Numbered from the stretch's first letter, positions 31,861 to 41,000 are shown. The stretch: DNA of 64,000 bases from Microbacterium sp. 11MF (GCF_000383475.1 NZ_KB911459.1:572467-636466); one strand, 5' to 3'. The notes: a model not told the origin generated them from the letters alone. Made by a program: numbers and translations.

Positions 31861-31921
31861 CGTGAGGTCCCACTCCGGCCGGGAAAGCCGTCTCGATTCC
31901 CGGCCGGAGTGGGACCTCACG
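31861..31921. terminator. Perfect 24-bp inverted repeat between convergent operons
   Basis: CGTGAGGTCCCACTCCGG... (31861-31884) is perfectly complementary to 31898-31921 around a 13-base loop. It lies between the flavin operon (stop 31846) and the convergent sensor kinase gene (stop 31949) and can serve both strands. There is no T run. The stem is far longer and more perfect than a usual terminator. Confidence 0.65.
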
Positions 31922-31948
31922 TGTTGCTACCCCCCTGAGGGGCGGGGG

Positions 31949-33433
31949 CTACGCTGCCGACGAGTCGGCGGGGGAGTCGGGCCGGGCGGGGAGACGCACC
32001 TCGAAGGTCGTCGAACCGGGTTCGGATGCCACGACGATCCGCCCGCTGTGGCCGGTGACGATCGCCCGGGCGATCGAGAGACCGAGGCCCGTCCCGCCGG
32101 TCTGGCGGGCGCGCGATGAATCCGCGCGGCTGAAGCGCTCGAACAGGTCGTCGACGATCGAGGGGTCGATACCGGGACCGTCGTCGTGGATGCGCAGGAC
32201 GGCCTCGCCGTCGCGGGTCTCCACCGTCGTCGTCACGCGGGTGCCCGCAGGGGTGTGCACGCGGGCGTTGGCCAGGAGGTTCGCGGCGACCTGGTGCAGG
32301 CGCCCCGTGTCACCGGCGACGATGACCGGTTCGTCCGCGACGTCCAGGACCCACTCGTGGTCGGTGCCCGCGACGCGGGCGTCCGAGACGGCCTCGACGG
32401 CGAGGCGGGTGAGATCGACGGCGCTGTAGACGAGCTCCGTCCCCTCGTCGAGGCGGGCGAGCAGCAGGAGGTCTTCGACGAGCGCCGTCATCCGGAGCGA
32501 CTGCGCCTGGATGCGCTCGAGCGACTCCCGGGTGGTCTCGGCGACGATGCCGGGAGCCGCCGTCCCAGACGACTCGGCCTGACGGATGCCACGCAGCGAC
32601 AGCTCGGAGTATCCCCGGATCGAGGCGAGCGGTGTCCGGAGCTCGTGGCTCGCGTCCGCGACGAACGCCCGCATGCGCTCCTCGTTGCGCTGGCGTGCGG
32701 CGAGGGAGGTCTCGACGTGGTCGAGCAGCGTGTTGAGGGCGTGACCGACCTGGCCGACCTCGGTATGGGTGTCGGTGTCCTCGTCGGGGACGCGCTCGGA
32801 GATACGCACCGTCCCCTCCGAGAGGGGCATCGCCGCCACGCGGGAGGCGGTCGCAGCGACCGAACGGAGGGGGGCGAGGGCGCGACGGATGAGAAGCGCG
32901 ATGATCGCGGCGAGGACGAGCAGCCCGCCGGTCGTGAGCAGCGCCACGGTCGTGACGATCCGTGCGCTCACGCTCGTGACTTCGGAGGTCGGCAGCCCGG
33001 TGGTCATGCTCGAATACGGTGCCGATTGGACGTGCAGGCGGTAGTCGCCGAGTCCCTCGACGTTCGCGTCCGCCCAGCCGGCTTCGTCGAGCGGGGTGCT
33101 GGCGATACGGCCGATGTTGAGGGTGCGGACGTCGCCCTCGTCGTCGACGTACGCCGCGCTCGGCCCGGCGATGTTGTTGACGATGAGCAGGGTGCCGCGC
33201 TCCTGCCGGCTGCGGCTGAGGATGGCCTCGGCGCGGCTGTTCAAGTCGATGACGAGCGAGTCCTGCGCGCGCGTCACCTTCGCGTCGAGGTTCTCGCGCA
33301 GGACGGATTCGAGGACCGTCCCGGTGCCGAGGCCGACGGTGATGAGGATGACCGAGACGAACGAGACGACGGCGGTGATCAGCCGTGCCTGCAGACTCCA
33401 CCGGTGCCGACGGCGGCGGGGGCTGCTGCTCAC
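31949..33433 (-). CDS. Two-component sensor histidine kinase
   Basis: 494 residues. Membrane segments at about 18-41 and 159-183 flank an extracytoplasmic sensor of about 115 residues; HAMP 184-242; HisKA with phospho-acceptor His263 in FVADASHELRTPLASI; HATPase_c with N box NLLANARVHTP, G1 DDGPGID, and G2 GGTGLGLSIARAI. It is similar in plan to mycobacterial TrcS/TcrY. Start GTG 33433 overlaps the response-regulator stop, so the pair is coupled. The signal is unknown; the sensor domain has no recognised fold to me. Confidence 0.95.
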   Translation of the reverse strand: MSSSPRRRRHRWSLQARLITAVVSFVSVILITVGLGTGTVLESVLRENLDAKVTRAQDSLVIDLNSRAEAILSRSRQERGTLLIVNNIAGPSAAYVDDEGDVRTLNIGRIASTPLDEAGWADANVEGLGDYRLHVQSAPYSSMTTGLPTSEVTSVSARIVTTVALLTTGGLLVLAAIIALLIRRALAPLRSVAATASRVAAMPLSEGTVRISERVPDEDTDTHTEVGQVGHALNTLLDHVETSLAARQRNEERMRAFVADASHELRTPLASIRGYSELSLRGIRQAESSGTAAPGIVAETTRESLERIQAQSLRMTALVEDLLLLARLDEGTELVYSAVDLTRLAVEAVSDARVAGTDHEWVLDVADEPVIVAGDTGRLHQVAANLLANARVHTPAGTRVTTTVETRDGEAVLRIHDDGPGIDPSIVDDLFERFSRADSSRARQTGGTGLGLSIARAIVTGHSGRIVVASEPGSTTFEVRLPARPDSPADSSAA

Positions 33434-34155
33434 TGGCTCGCTTTGATCATGTAGCCGACGCCGCGGACGGTGTGGATCAGAGGCTCCTTGCCCGCGTCGA
33501 TCTTCTTGCGGAGGTAGGAGATGTACAGCTCGACGACGCTCGAGCGACCGCCGAAGTCGTAGTTCCAGACCCGGTCGAGGATCTGCGCCTTCGACAGGAC
33601 GCGGCGCTGGTTGCGCATCAGGTAGCGCAGCAACTCGAACTCGGTGGCGGTGAGCTCGATCTCGTCGTCGCCGCGGAACACCTCGTGCGAGTCCTCGTTG
33701 AGGGTCAGGTCGCCGACGCGGAGGATCGGGTCGGCCGTGCCGGCGGATGCCCCGGCCCGCCGCATGAGGCCGCGCAGCCGCGCCACGACCTCTTCCAGGC
33801 TGAACGGCTTGGTGACGTAATCGTCACCGCCCGCCGTGAGGCCGGCGACGCGGTCGCTGACCGAGTCCTTCGCCGTCAGGAACAGGACGGGCACGTCGTC
33901 GCCGGCCTGGCGCAGGCGCTGCAGCACCGACATCCCGTCGAGGTCGGGCATCATGATGTCGAGCACCATCGCGTCCGGCGCGAACTCGCGCGCGGCGTTC
34001 AGCGCGTCGAACCCCGACCCGGCGGTGCGGACCTCCCACCCCTCCATGCGCAAGGCCATCGAGAGCAGATCGGTGAGCATCTGCTCGTCGTCGACGACAA
34101 GGACGCGCAGAGGGGAGCCGTCGGGGCGCTGGAGCAGGGGGGCAGGCATCGTCAT
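33430..34155 (-). CDS. OmpR/TrcR-type response regulator
   Basis: 241 residues. Receiver domain at about 17-130, with acidic pair DD (22-23), phospho-acceptor Asp66 in LDIMMPDLDG, Thr in FLTAKD and Lys in YVTKPF. OmpR-type winged-helix DNA-binding domain at about 140-240 (LTATEFELLRYLM, RSSVVELYISYLRKKID, HTVRGVGYMI). ATG 34155, with a second ATG two codons on. Upstream are two TCAT-type half sites spaced 11 bases, a possible autoregulatory site. Confidence 0.95.
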   Translation of the reverse strand: MTMPAPLLQRPDGSPLRVLVVDDEQMLTDLLSMALRMEGWEVRTAGSGFDALNAAREFAPDAMVLDIMMPDLDGMSVLQRLRQAGDDVPVLFLTAKDSVSDRVAGLTAGGDDYVTKPFSLEEVVARLRGLMRRAGASAGTADPILRVGDLTLNEDSHEVFRGDDEIELTATEFELLRYLMRNQRRVLSKAQILDRVWNYDFGGRSSVVELYISYLRKKIDAGKEPLIHTVRGVGYMIKASQ

Positions 34156-34164
34156 GATTCCATT

Positions 34165-34182
34165 CTCATGACATATCTATGA
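34165..34182 (-). promoter_or_regulatory. Candidate response-regulator binding repeats
   Basis: Read leftward, TCATAGA and TCATGAG are direct repeats starting 11 bases apart, ten bases upstream of the regulator start. OmpR-type regulators bind tandem half sites about one helical turn apart, so autoregulation is plausible. Confidence 0.4.
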
Positions 34183-34204
34183 GCGGGCTATGCCTTCGCT
34201 TCGG

Positions 34205-34687
34205 TCACGCTCGGGATTCCTCGTACCGACGCGGGTTCGGCGGTGAGAGGAGGAAGGCGAGCAGCAGCATGAGGCACATCCCGATGACCGACCCGAGGGC
34301 GTTCGCGATGATGTCGCGCACGTCCGCCACGCGCGCATCGAGCAGGAGAGCCTGGAGCGTCTCGATCGTCGCGCTCGCGAGCGCGCCGATGAGGGGAGCG
34401 GCCCACCAGCCGCGCACGCCGAACCACAGCACCGCGATCACCCCGAGCGGGACGAACATGGCCACGTTGGCACCGAACTCGACGCGGTCGAACGTGATCC
34501 ACGCGGTCGACGGCCGCTCGGCGAACCACGCCAGGAGCCGGTTGAGACCCGAGGCGATGTCGGAGCCGTACGGCGCCGCGCGCAGCGTCATCCACGCGAC
34601 CATCCAGGCGTAGAGGCCCGTGAGGATCGCGAGGACGACGCGCGCGGCGACGCGGTGGACCCGCAGCGCCGTATCGCTGCGGCTCAG
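34205..34687 (-). CDS. VanZ-like membrane protein, probable CTG start
   Basis: 160 residues if started at CTG 34687. VanZ-like family: short integral membrane protein with four segments (VAARVVLAILTGLYAWMVAWM, GANVAMFVPLGVIAVLWFG, WWAAPLIGALASATIETLQALL, DIIANALGSVIGMCLMLLLAFLL) and the family motif NVAMFVPLG plus E-x-x-Q. An ATG at 34603 would begin inside the first membrane helix, and no ATG, GTG or TTG lies in frame before it. CTG 34687 overlaps the gnd stop as CTGA, in the same style as the ATGA and GTGA junctions elsewhere. VanZ itself gives slight teicoplanin resistance; the role here is unknown. Confidence 0.8.
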   Translation of the reverse strand: MSRSDTALRVHRVAARVVLAILTGLYAWMVAWMTLRAAPYGSDIASGLNRLLAWFAERPSTAWITFDRVEFGANVAMFVPLGVIAVLWFGVRGWWAAPLIGALASATIETLQALLLDARVADVRDIIANALGSVIGMCLMLLLAFLLSPPNPRRYEESRA

Positions 34688-36273
34688 TGGGTGTCCTCGG
34701 CCTCGACCTCGGTCCGATCAGCCGACCACAGGGTGTGGAAGGTGCCGTCCTTGTCGATGCGCTTGTAGGTGTGCGCGCCGAAGAAGTCGCGCTGACCCTG
34801 GATGAGGGCGGCCGGCAGGCGGTCGGCGCGCAGGCCGTCGTAGTACGCCAGCGACGAGCTGAAGGCGGGAGCCGGGATGCCGGCGGCCGCCGACACGCGC
34901 ACGATCTCGCGCCAGGCATCCTGGGTGCGGCCGAGCGCCTCGACGAAGTAGGGCGCCGTCAGCAGGACGGGGAGATCGGCCTGCTCGTCGTACGCGTCGG
35001 CGATGCGGTTGAGGAACTGGGCGCGGATGATGCAGCCGCCACGCCAGATCTTGCTGACCGCTCCGAGGTCGATGTTCCAGCCGTACTGGGCGGCACCGGC
35101 GCGGATCTCGTCGAAGCCCTGGCTGTACGCGACGATCTTCGAGGCGTAGAGGGCGAGCCGGACCTGCTCGATGAAGGCGTCCGCGTCGGGGACGGTGAAG
35201 TCCTCGGAGGAGGGGCCGGGGAGCTCGCCGGCGACGTCGCGCTGCTCGCGGTGGCTCGACAGCGACCGGGCGAAGGTGGCCTCGGCGATGCCGGAGACGG
35301 GGACGCCGAGGTCGAGGGCGGTCTGCACCGTCCACGCGCCGGTGCCCTTGGCGCCGGCCTGGTCGACGATGACGTCGACGAGGGGCTTGCCGGTGGTGGC
35401 ATCCGTCTGGCGGAGAACCTCGGCGGTGATCTCGATCAGGTAGGACTCGAGCTCGCCGCGGTTCCACTCCTCGAAGACGTCGGCGATCTCGGCGGGCGTC
35501 TTGCCGGTGCCGCGGCGGATGAGGTCGTACGCCTCGGCGATGAGCTGCATGTCGGCGTACTCGATGCCGTTGTGCACCATCTTCACGAAGTGGCCGGCGC
35601 CGTCGTGGCCGATGTGGGTGACGCAGGGCTCGCCCTCGGCGACCGCGGCGATCGACTTCAGGATCGGGCCGAGCGTGACCCACGCCTCGTCGGGACCGCC
35701 GGGCATGAGGGACGGGCCGTTCAGCGCGCCCTCCTCGCCGCCCGAGACACCCATGCCGACGAAGTTGTAGCCCGCCTCGGAGACCGCCTTCTCGCGACGG
35801 ATGGTGTCGGTGAACAGGCTGTTGCCGCCGTCGATGATGATGTCGCCGGGCTCGAACACACGCATGAGCTCGTCGATGACGGCATCGGTCGGCTTTCCGG
35901 CCTTGACCATGATGATCGCGGTGCGCGGCTTCTGCAGCGACGCGGCGAACTCCTCGTAGGTGAAGGCGGGGACGAACTCGGCCTCGGGGTGGGCCTCGAT
36001 CAGCTCGTCGGTCTTCGAGCGCGAACGGTTGAAGACGGCGACCGTGTTGCCCTCGCGCGACGCGAGGTTGCGGGCGAGGTTGGAGCCCATGACCGCGAGA
36101 CCGACGACGCCGATGTTGGCTTCACCGGAGTCGCTGCCCGTGGCGGACGCCTCGGGGTGCGTGGGACGGTCGACCTCTTCGGGCTGCGGAGCCCCTTCGT
36201 GCTGCCGGGTGGCTTCGTGAGGAGCCTGGTCCTGGTCGTTGGAGTGTCCGGGGGAAGAGGGGGACGACGACAT
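34684..36273 (-). CDS. gnd: 6-phosphogluconate dehydrogenase (decarboxylating), with N-terminal extension
   Basis: Oxidative pentose-phosphate enzyme: 6-phosphogluconate + NADP+ to ribulose-5-phosphate + CO2 + NADPH. 529 residues against about 470-480 in the family. The catalytic fold begins at about residue 53 with NIGVVGLAVMGSNLARN; other motifs are GMGVSGGEEGALNGPSLMPGG, HFVKMVHNGIEYADMQ and GWNIDLGAVSKIWRGGCIIR. The first 52 residues are hydrophilic, rich in Ser, Pro, Glu, His and Gln, and look disordered. GGAG lies seven bases before ATG 36273. TACAGT at 36348-36353 (leftward) could be its -10. Confidence 0.95.
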   Translation of the reverse strand: MSSSPSSPGHSNDQDQAPHEATRQHEGAPQPEEVDRPTHPEASATGSDSGEANIGVVGLAVMGSNLARNLASREGNTVAVFNRSRSKTDELIEAHPEAEFVPAFTYEEFAASLQKPRTAIIMVKAGKPTDAVIDELMRVFEPGDIIIDGGNSLFTDTIRREKAVSEAGYNFVGMGVSGGEEGALNGPSLMPGGPDEAWVTLGPILKSIAAVAEGEPCVTHIGHDGAGHFVKMVHNGIEYADMQLIAEAYDLIRRGTGKTPAEIADVFEEWNRGELESYLIEITAEVLRQTDATTGKPLVDVIVDQAGAKGTGAWTVQTALDLGVPVSGIAEATFARSLSSHREQRDVAGELPGPSSEDFTVPDADAFIEQVRLALYASKIVAYSQGFDEIRAGAAQYGWNIDLGAVSKIWRGGCIIRAQFLNRIADAYDEQADLPVLLTAPYFVEALGRTQDAWREIVRVSAAAGIPAPAFSSSLAYYDGLRADRLPAALIQGQRDFFGAHTYKRIDKDGTFHTLWSADRTEVEAEDTH

Positions 36274-36389
36274 GCGTAGCTCCAGGTCTGCGTGAGGTGT
36301 GAGCGGATCAGGGGTTGATGCCGGAACCGGCGAAGCCCCTCCCGGTCACTGTATCCGCTGGCCCGGAGGGGGAGTCTCGTGTGACGGGG

Positions 36390-36506
36390 TCAGTCCTTGT
36401 AGCTGCGGCCGAGGGAGAAGAAGGCGCCGACGACGCAGACGGCGGTCACGGTGCTCAGAGCTCCGACGAACCAGAGCAGTGCGTGCGACATCCATCCGTA
36501 GTCCAT
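36390..36506 (-). CDS. Small single-span membrane protein, 38 residues
   Basis: Starts ATG 36506 with a strong GGAGGA four bases upstream. The product is MDYGWMSHA, a hydrophobic span of about 22 residues (LLWFVGALSTVTAVCVVGAFF), then SLGRSYKD. A good ribosome site, a clean transmembrane helix and a charged C-terminus make this a credible gene despite its size. Function unknown. It runs in the same direction as gnd, 116 bases upstream of it, and diverges from rplY. Confidence 0.7.
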   Translation of the reverse strand: MDYGWMSHALLWFVGALSTVTAVCVVGAFFSLGRSYKD

Positions 36507-36564
36507 GGGTTCCTCCGTGTTCCGGGCGTGGGGGACTGACGTTCCATCGTATCCACCGCGCTGG

Positions 36565-36570
36565 TAGACT
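36565..36570 (+). promoter_or_regulatory. -10 box TAGACT of rplY
   Basis: TAGACT with a weak TTCCAT 17 bases upstream. It predicts a long leader of about 185 bases before the rplY start, unlike the leaderless genes around it. Confidence 0.5.
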
Positions 36571-36679
36571 CGGTTCGAACTTCGGCGAGGGATGCACGGC
36601 ATCCGTGATCGACGCGGTGAAGCAGGCTTCGCGGCTTTCCTCACGCGCACGCGTTCGAGTCGAACCACAGACCATGTCT

Positions 36680-36754
36680 GGGCCGCATCGGCCCCGACGA
36701 CAGACGAGGCCGTACCGGCCCCGATCGACTGGGCCGAGAAGGCCCGCAAGGAGA
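36680..36754 (+). promoter_or_regulatory. rplY leader: three tandem GGCC hairpins and ribosome site
   Basis: Three short hairpins follow each other: GGGCCG-CAT-CGGCCC (36680-36694), GGCCG-TAC-CGGCC (36708-36720) and GGGCC-GAGAA-GGCCC (36731-36745). They end three bases before the AAGGAGA ribosome site (36748-36754). The arms are alike enough to pair with one another. A binding site for L25 or another translational control is possible; this is inferred from position only. Confidence 0.45.
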
Positions 36755-36760
36755 ACACTC

Positions 36761-37390
36761 ATGGTGACCGAGACCGACACCAAGGTCGTCGCTGAGCTGC
36801 GCGAGCAGTTCGGCAAGGGCTTCGCCCGTCGTCTGCGCGCTGCAGGCAAGATCCCCGCCGTCATCTACGGCCACGGCACGGACCCCGTCCACGTCGCGCT
36901 GCCCGGCCACCAGGTCGCGCTGCTCATCCGCCGCGCCAACGCGCTGCTCGAGCTCGAGATCGACGGCAAGCAGCAGCTCACGCTGGTCAAGGACGTCCAG
37001 AAGGACCCCGTGCACCAGATCATCGAGCACATCGACCTCCTCGTCGTGAAGAAGGGCGAGAAGATCGAGGTCGACATCCCCGTCTCGGTGACCGGCGAGC
37101 CGTTCCCCGGCACCATCGCGAACCTCGAGAACACCACGGTGACGCTCGAGGTCGAGGCCACCCACATCCCGCAGAACGTCGAGGTCTCGGTCGAGGGCCT
37201 CGAGGACGGTGCGCACGTCACCGCCGCCGACCTGACGCTGCCCCGTGGTGCGGTTCTGGTGACCGACCCCGAGACGCTCATCGTCGGTGTCGCCCTGCCG
37301 CCGGCTCCGGTCGAGGACGAGGCGGAGGAGTCCGAGGAGGGTGCCGAGGCATCGTCCGACGAGGCTCCCGCCGAGGAATCCGCCGAGTAA
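36761..37390 (+). CDS. rplY: 50S ribosomal protein L25 (general stress protein Ctc type)
   Basis: Binds 5S rRNA in the large subunit. 209 residues: N-terminal L25 domain (about 8-95; EQFGKGFARRLRAAGKIPAVIYG), TL5/Ctc C-terminal beta domain (about 100-185) and an acidic tail of about 30 residues rich in Glu, Ala and Ser. The AAGGAGA site lies six bases before ATG 36761. An upstream open frame through the leader is not coding. It lies next to pth, as in many actinobacteria. Confidence 0.95.
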   Translation: MVTETDTKVVAELREQFGKGFARRLRAAGKIPAVIYGHGTDPVHVALPGHQVALLIRRANALLELEIDGKQQLTLVKDVQKDPVHQIIEHIDLLVVKKGEKIEVDIPVSVTGEPFPGTIANLENTTVTLEVEATHIPQNVEVSVEGLEDGAHVTAADLTLPRGAVLVTDPETLIVGVALPPAPVEDEAEESEEGAEASSDEAPAEESAE

Positions 37391-37402
37391 GACATCACCG
37401 TT

Positions 37403-37438
37403 CGAAGCCCGTCGCCGCATCCGCTGCGACGGGCTTCG
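37403..37438 (+). terminator. Terminator after rplY
   Basis: Thirteen-base-pair stem (CGAAGCCCGTCGC with GCGACGGGCTTCG) and a 10-base loop, 12 bases after the rplY stop. No T run. It ends 18 bases before pth, so it may attenuate rather than stop transcription. Confidence 0.65.
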
Positions 37439-37456
37439 TCGTCGGAAGGACTCTCC

Positions 37457-38041
37457 ATGGCCGACACCTGGCTGATCGTGGGACTCGGCAACCCGGGACC
37501 CCGCTACGAGGCGACCCGTCACAACGTCGGGCAGATGGTGATCGACGAGCTCGCGCGGCGACGCTCCGAGTCCCTGCGGTCGCACAAGGCGAACGCGCGG
37601 GTGGCCGAGACATGGCTGCGTCCGGGGGCGGCGAAGCTCGTGCTGGCCAAACCGAACTCGTTCATGAACGTCTCGGGCGGTCCGGTGTCGGCGCTCGCGG
37701 CGTTCTACTCCGTGCCCCCGGAGCGCGTCGTCGTCGTCCACGACGAGCTCGACATCCCGTTCGACTCGCTCAAGCTCAAGGTCGGCGGCGGGCACGGCGG
37801 CCACAACGGCGTCCGGGACGTCGCGAAGGCCCTCGGCACCCCCGACTTCCCGCGCGTCCGCGTCGGCATCGGTCGCCCGCCCGGACGTCAGGATCCGGCG
37901 GACTGGGTGCTCGACCCGTTCGGTGCCGTCGAGCGGCCCAACCTCCCCATCGCCATCGGGGATGCGGCGGATGCCGTCGAGCAACTCGTCGACGAAGGCC
38001 TGCTCGCCGCGCAGCAGCGGCACCACGCACCGCGCGCCTGA
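37457..38041 (+). CDS. pth: Peptidyl-tRNA hydrolase
   Basis: Releases tRNA from stalled peptidyl-tRNA. 194 residues, normal size. Motifs: LIVGLGNPGPRYEATRHNVGQM with the catalytic His, KPNSFMNVSGGPV, VVHDELDIPF, and GGGHGGHNGVRDV. GGAAGGA lies about ten bases before ATG 37457. It is followed after 53 bases by mfd with its own -10 box. Confidence 0.96.
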   Translation: MADTWLIVGLGNPGPRYEATRHNVGQMVIDELARRRSESLRSHKANARVAETWLRPGAAKLVLAKPNSFMNVSGGPVSALAAFYSVPPERVVVVHDELDIPFDSLKLKVGGGHGGHNGVRDVAKALGTPDFPRVRVGIGRPPGRQDPADWVLDPFGAVERPNLPIAIGDAADAVEQLVDEGLLAAQQRHHAPRA

Positions 38042-38082
38042 GTCGCCTCGACCGCGGCGGATCCGATGTCCGATGCGCCGCG

Positions 38083-38088
38083 TAGACT
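38083..38088 (+). promoter_or_regulatory. -10 box TAGACT of mfd
   Basis: TAGACT ends six bases before GTG 38095, with no ribosome site between: leaderless arrangement with a GTG start. Confidence 0.6.
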
Positions 38089-38094
38089 TCCCCG

Positions 38095-41000
38095 GTGACA
38101 ATTCCCGGGATCGTGCGCGCCCTCGAACAGGCTGACAGCTTCCGGGAGGCCCTCGACGGCGCCGACTCGGATGTCGACTTCTCGGCGGTGACGGGCCTCG
38201 ATGCCCCGCTCCTGGCCGCGCTGCTCGAACGCCGCGTGGCGTCGGGTCGGCCTCCCGTGCTGCTCCTCGTGGCACCCACCGGGCGCCGCGCCGAGAGCAT
38301 CGGCGCCGCCGTGCAGTGCCTCCTCCCCGACGCCGCCGTCCGGCACCTGCCCGCATGGGAGACGCTGCCGCACGAGCGGTTGAGCCCCAGCGCCGAGACG
38401 GTCGGCCGGCGCCTCAGCGTCCTCCGAGAGGCGGCGGACTGGGACGGCCGCACGCCCCTCGTGGTCACGGCATCCGTCCGCGGGGCGCTGCAACCGATCG
38501 CGGCGGGACTGACGGATGCCGGTGTCGTCCGGCTCGAGCTCGGCTCGCGCGGCCTCGAGCTCGACGACATCGTCCACCGCCTCGTCGACCTCGCCTACCA
38601 CCGGGTCGACATGGTCTCGCGCCGCGGCGAGTTCGCCGTGCGCGGCGGCATCCTCGACGTCTTCCCCCCTGTCGCCGATCACCCGTACCGCGTCGACTTC
38701 TTCGGCGACGAGATCGACCAGATCCGTGCGTTCTCGGTCGCCGACCAGCGCTCGCTGCCGGGTGACGTGCGCGACGTGACCCTGCTCCCGAGTCGCGAAC
38801 TCCTCCTCACCGACGCCGTGCGCGAGCGGGCTGCGGGCCTTCGGGATCGGATGCCGGGGCTCGGCACCATGCTCGAGAAGATGAGCGAGGGCATCCCCGT
38901 CGAGGGCATGGAATCGCTCCTCCCCGCCGTCGCCGACGCCGTCCTGCCGCTCGTGGACTACCTCCCCGAGGGTGCCGCCGTCGCGGTCGTCGACCCCGAG
39001 CGTGCCGTGACCCGCGCGATGACCCTCTCCGAGACGAACCGCGAGTTCCTCGAGGCCGCCTGGAGCGCCGCGACGGCGGGAGCCGACAGCCCCGTCGACC
39101 TCGGAGCGGGGGACTTCCTGACCCTGCCCGAGCTGCGCGAGGCGGCATCGGCCCGCGGCGGCGTCTGGTGGAGCCTCAGCACCTTCGACTCCGGTGCGGC
39201 GGATGCGGCCGAGGAAGGCCTCGTCGAACGTGCGGATGCCGCGGTCCGGATCCCCGCGACCGCCGTCCCGTCGTTCCAGGGCAACGTCGAGGGGGCGAGC
39301 GAGCACATCGGCAACCTCCTCGGTGCCGGCTGGCGCGTCGTCGTCGCCGCCTCGGGTGCGGGGCTCGTCGACCGTTCGCGCGACGTCCTGTCCGAGCGCG
39401 GTCTCGCGGCGCGGACCGCCGAGGCGATCACCGAGGTCCCCGACGCGGGGATCGCCGTGTCGACCGTCGCGACGCTCGAGGCCGGGTTCCTTTTCGCCGA
39501 CGCGAAGCTGGCCGTGTTCACCGAGAGCGACTTCTACGGTCGGACGATCGGCGGCGACAACCGCGTCGTGAAGAAGCTCGCCTCGCGTCGGCGCAACGTC
39601 GTCGACCCGCTCCAGCTGACACCGGGCGACCACGTCGTCCACTCCACCCACGGCATCGGCCGGTTCGTCGAACTCGTCCAGCGCGAGGTGTCGTCGGGCG
39701 GGCGGAACGCCGTGAAGAGCAAGCGCGAGTACCTCGTCCTCGAGTACGCGCCCTCCAAGCGCGGGCACCCCGGCGACAAGCTGTACGTCCCCACCGATCA
39801 GCTCGACCTGCTCTCGCGGTACGTCGGCGGCGAGGCGCCGCAGCTCTCGAAGATGGGCGGGTCGGACTGGGCTGCGGCCAAGGGCAAGGCCCGCAAGGCC
39901 GTCCGCGACATCGCCGTCGAGCTCGTCAAGCTCTACTCGGCGCGGATGTCGTCGAAGGGCTACGCGTTCGGTCCCGACACGCCCTGGCAGCGCGAGCTCG
40001 AGGAGGCCTTCCCGTTCGCCGAGACGCCGGATCAGCTCCAGACGATCGACGAGATCAAGGCCGACATGGAGAAGCCGATCCCGATGGACCGCCTGCTCTC
40101 GGGCGACGTCGGCTTCGGCAAGACCGAGGTCGCCGTCCGCGCCGCCTTCAAGGCGATCCAGGAGGGCAAGCAGGTCGCGATGCTGGTGCCGACGACACTC
40201 CTCGCCAAGCAGCACCTCGAGACGTTCTCCGAGCGCTTCGCCGGATTCCCCGTCAAGGTTCGTCCGCTCTCGCGGTTCCAGACGGCGAAGGAGGCCAAGG
40301 ACACCCTCGCCGGGCTCGCCGACGGCACGATCGACATGGTCATCGGGACGCACCGCATCCTCACCGAGAAGGTCGCCTTCAAAGACCTCGGCCTCATGAT
40401 CATCGACGAGGAGCAGCGCTTCGGCGTCGAGCACAAGGACTCCCTCAAGAAGCTCAAGACCAACGTCGACATCCTCGCGATGAGCGCGACCCCGATCCCG
40501 CGCACGCTCGAGATGGCGGTCACCGGCATCCGCGAGATGTCGACGCTGGCGACGCCGCCGGAGGAGCGGCATCCGATCCTCACCTACGTGGGGCCCCGCA
40601 GCGACAAGCAGATCGCCGCAGCGATCCGACGCGAGCTGCTGCGCGAGGGACAGGTGTTCTTCGTGCACAACCGGGTCTCCTCGATCCAGCGGGTGGCCGC
40701 GCAGCTGGCGGAGCTCGTGCCCGAGGCGCGCATCGCCGTCGCCCACGGTCAGATGGGTGAGCACGCGCTCGAGCAGGTCGTCGACGACTTCTGGGAGCGC
40801 CGGGCGGACGTGCTCGTGTCGACCACGATCATCGAGACCGGTCTCGACATCGCCAACGCGAACACGATGATCATCGACCGCGCCGACAAGTACGGCCTCT
40901 CCCAGCTGCACCAGCTGCGCGGCCGCGTCGGTCGTGCCCGCGAGCGTGCCTACGCGTACTTCCTGTACGACGAGAACAAGCCGTTGAGCGAGACCGCCGC

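Noticed and set aside
34188..34919. Alternative minus-strand frame of 243 codons across the VanZ region
   Set aside because: Arg-rich with no membrane helices, whereas the chosen frame gives four clean helices and the VanZ motif.
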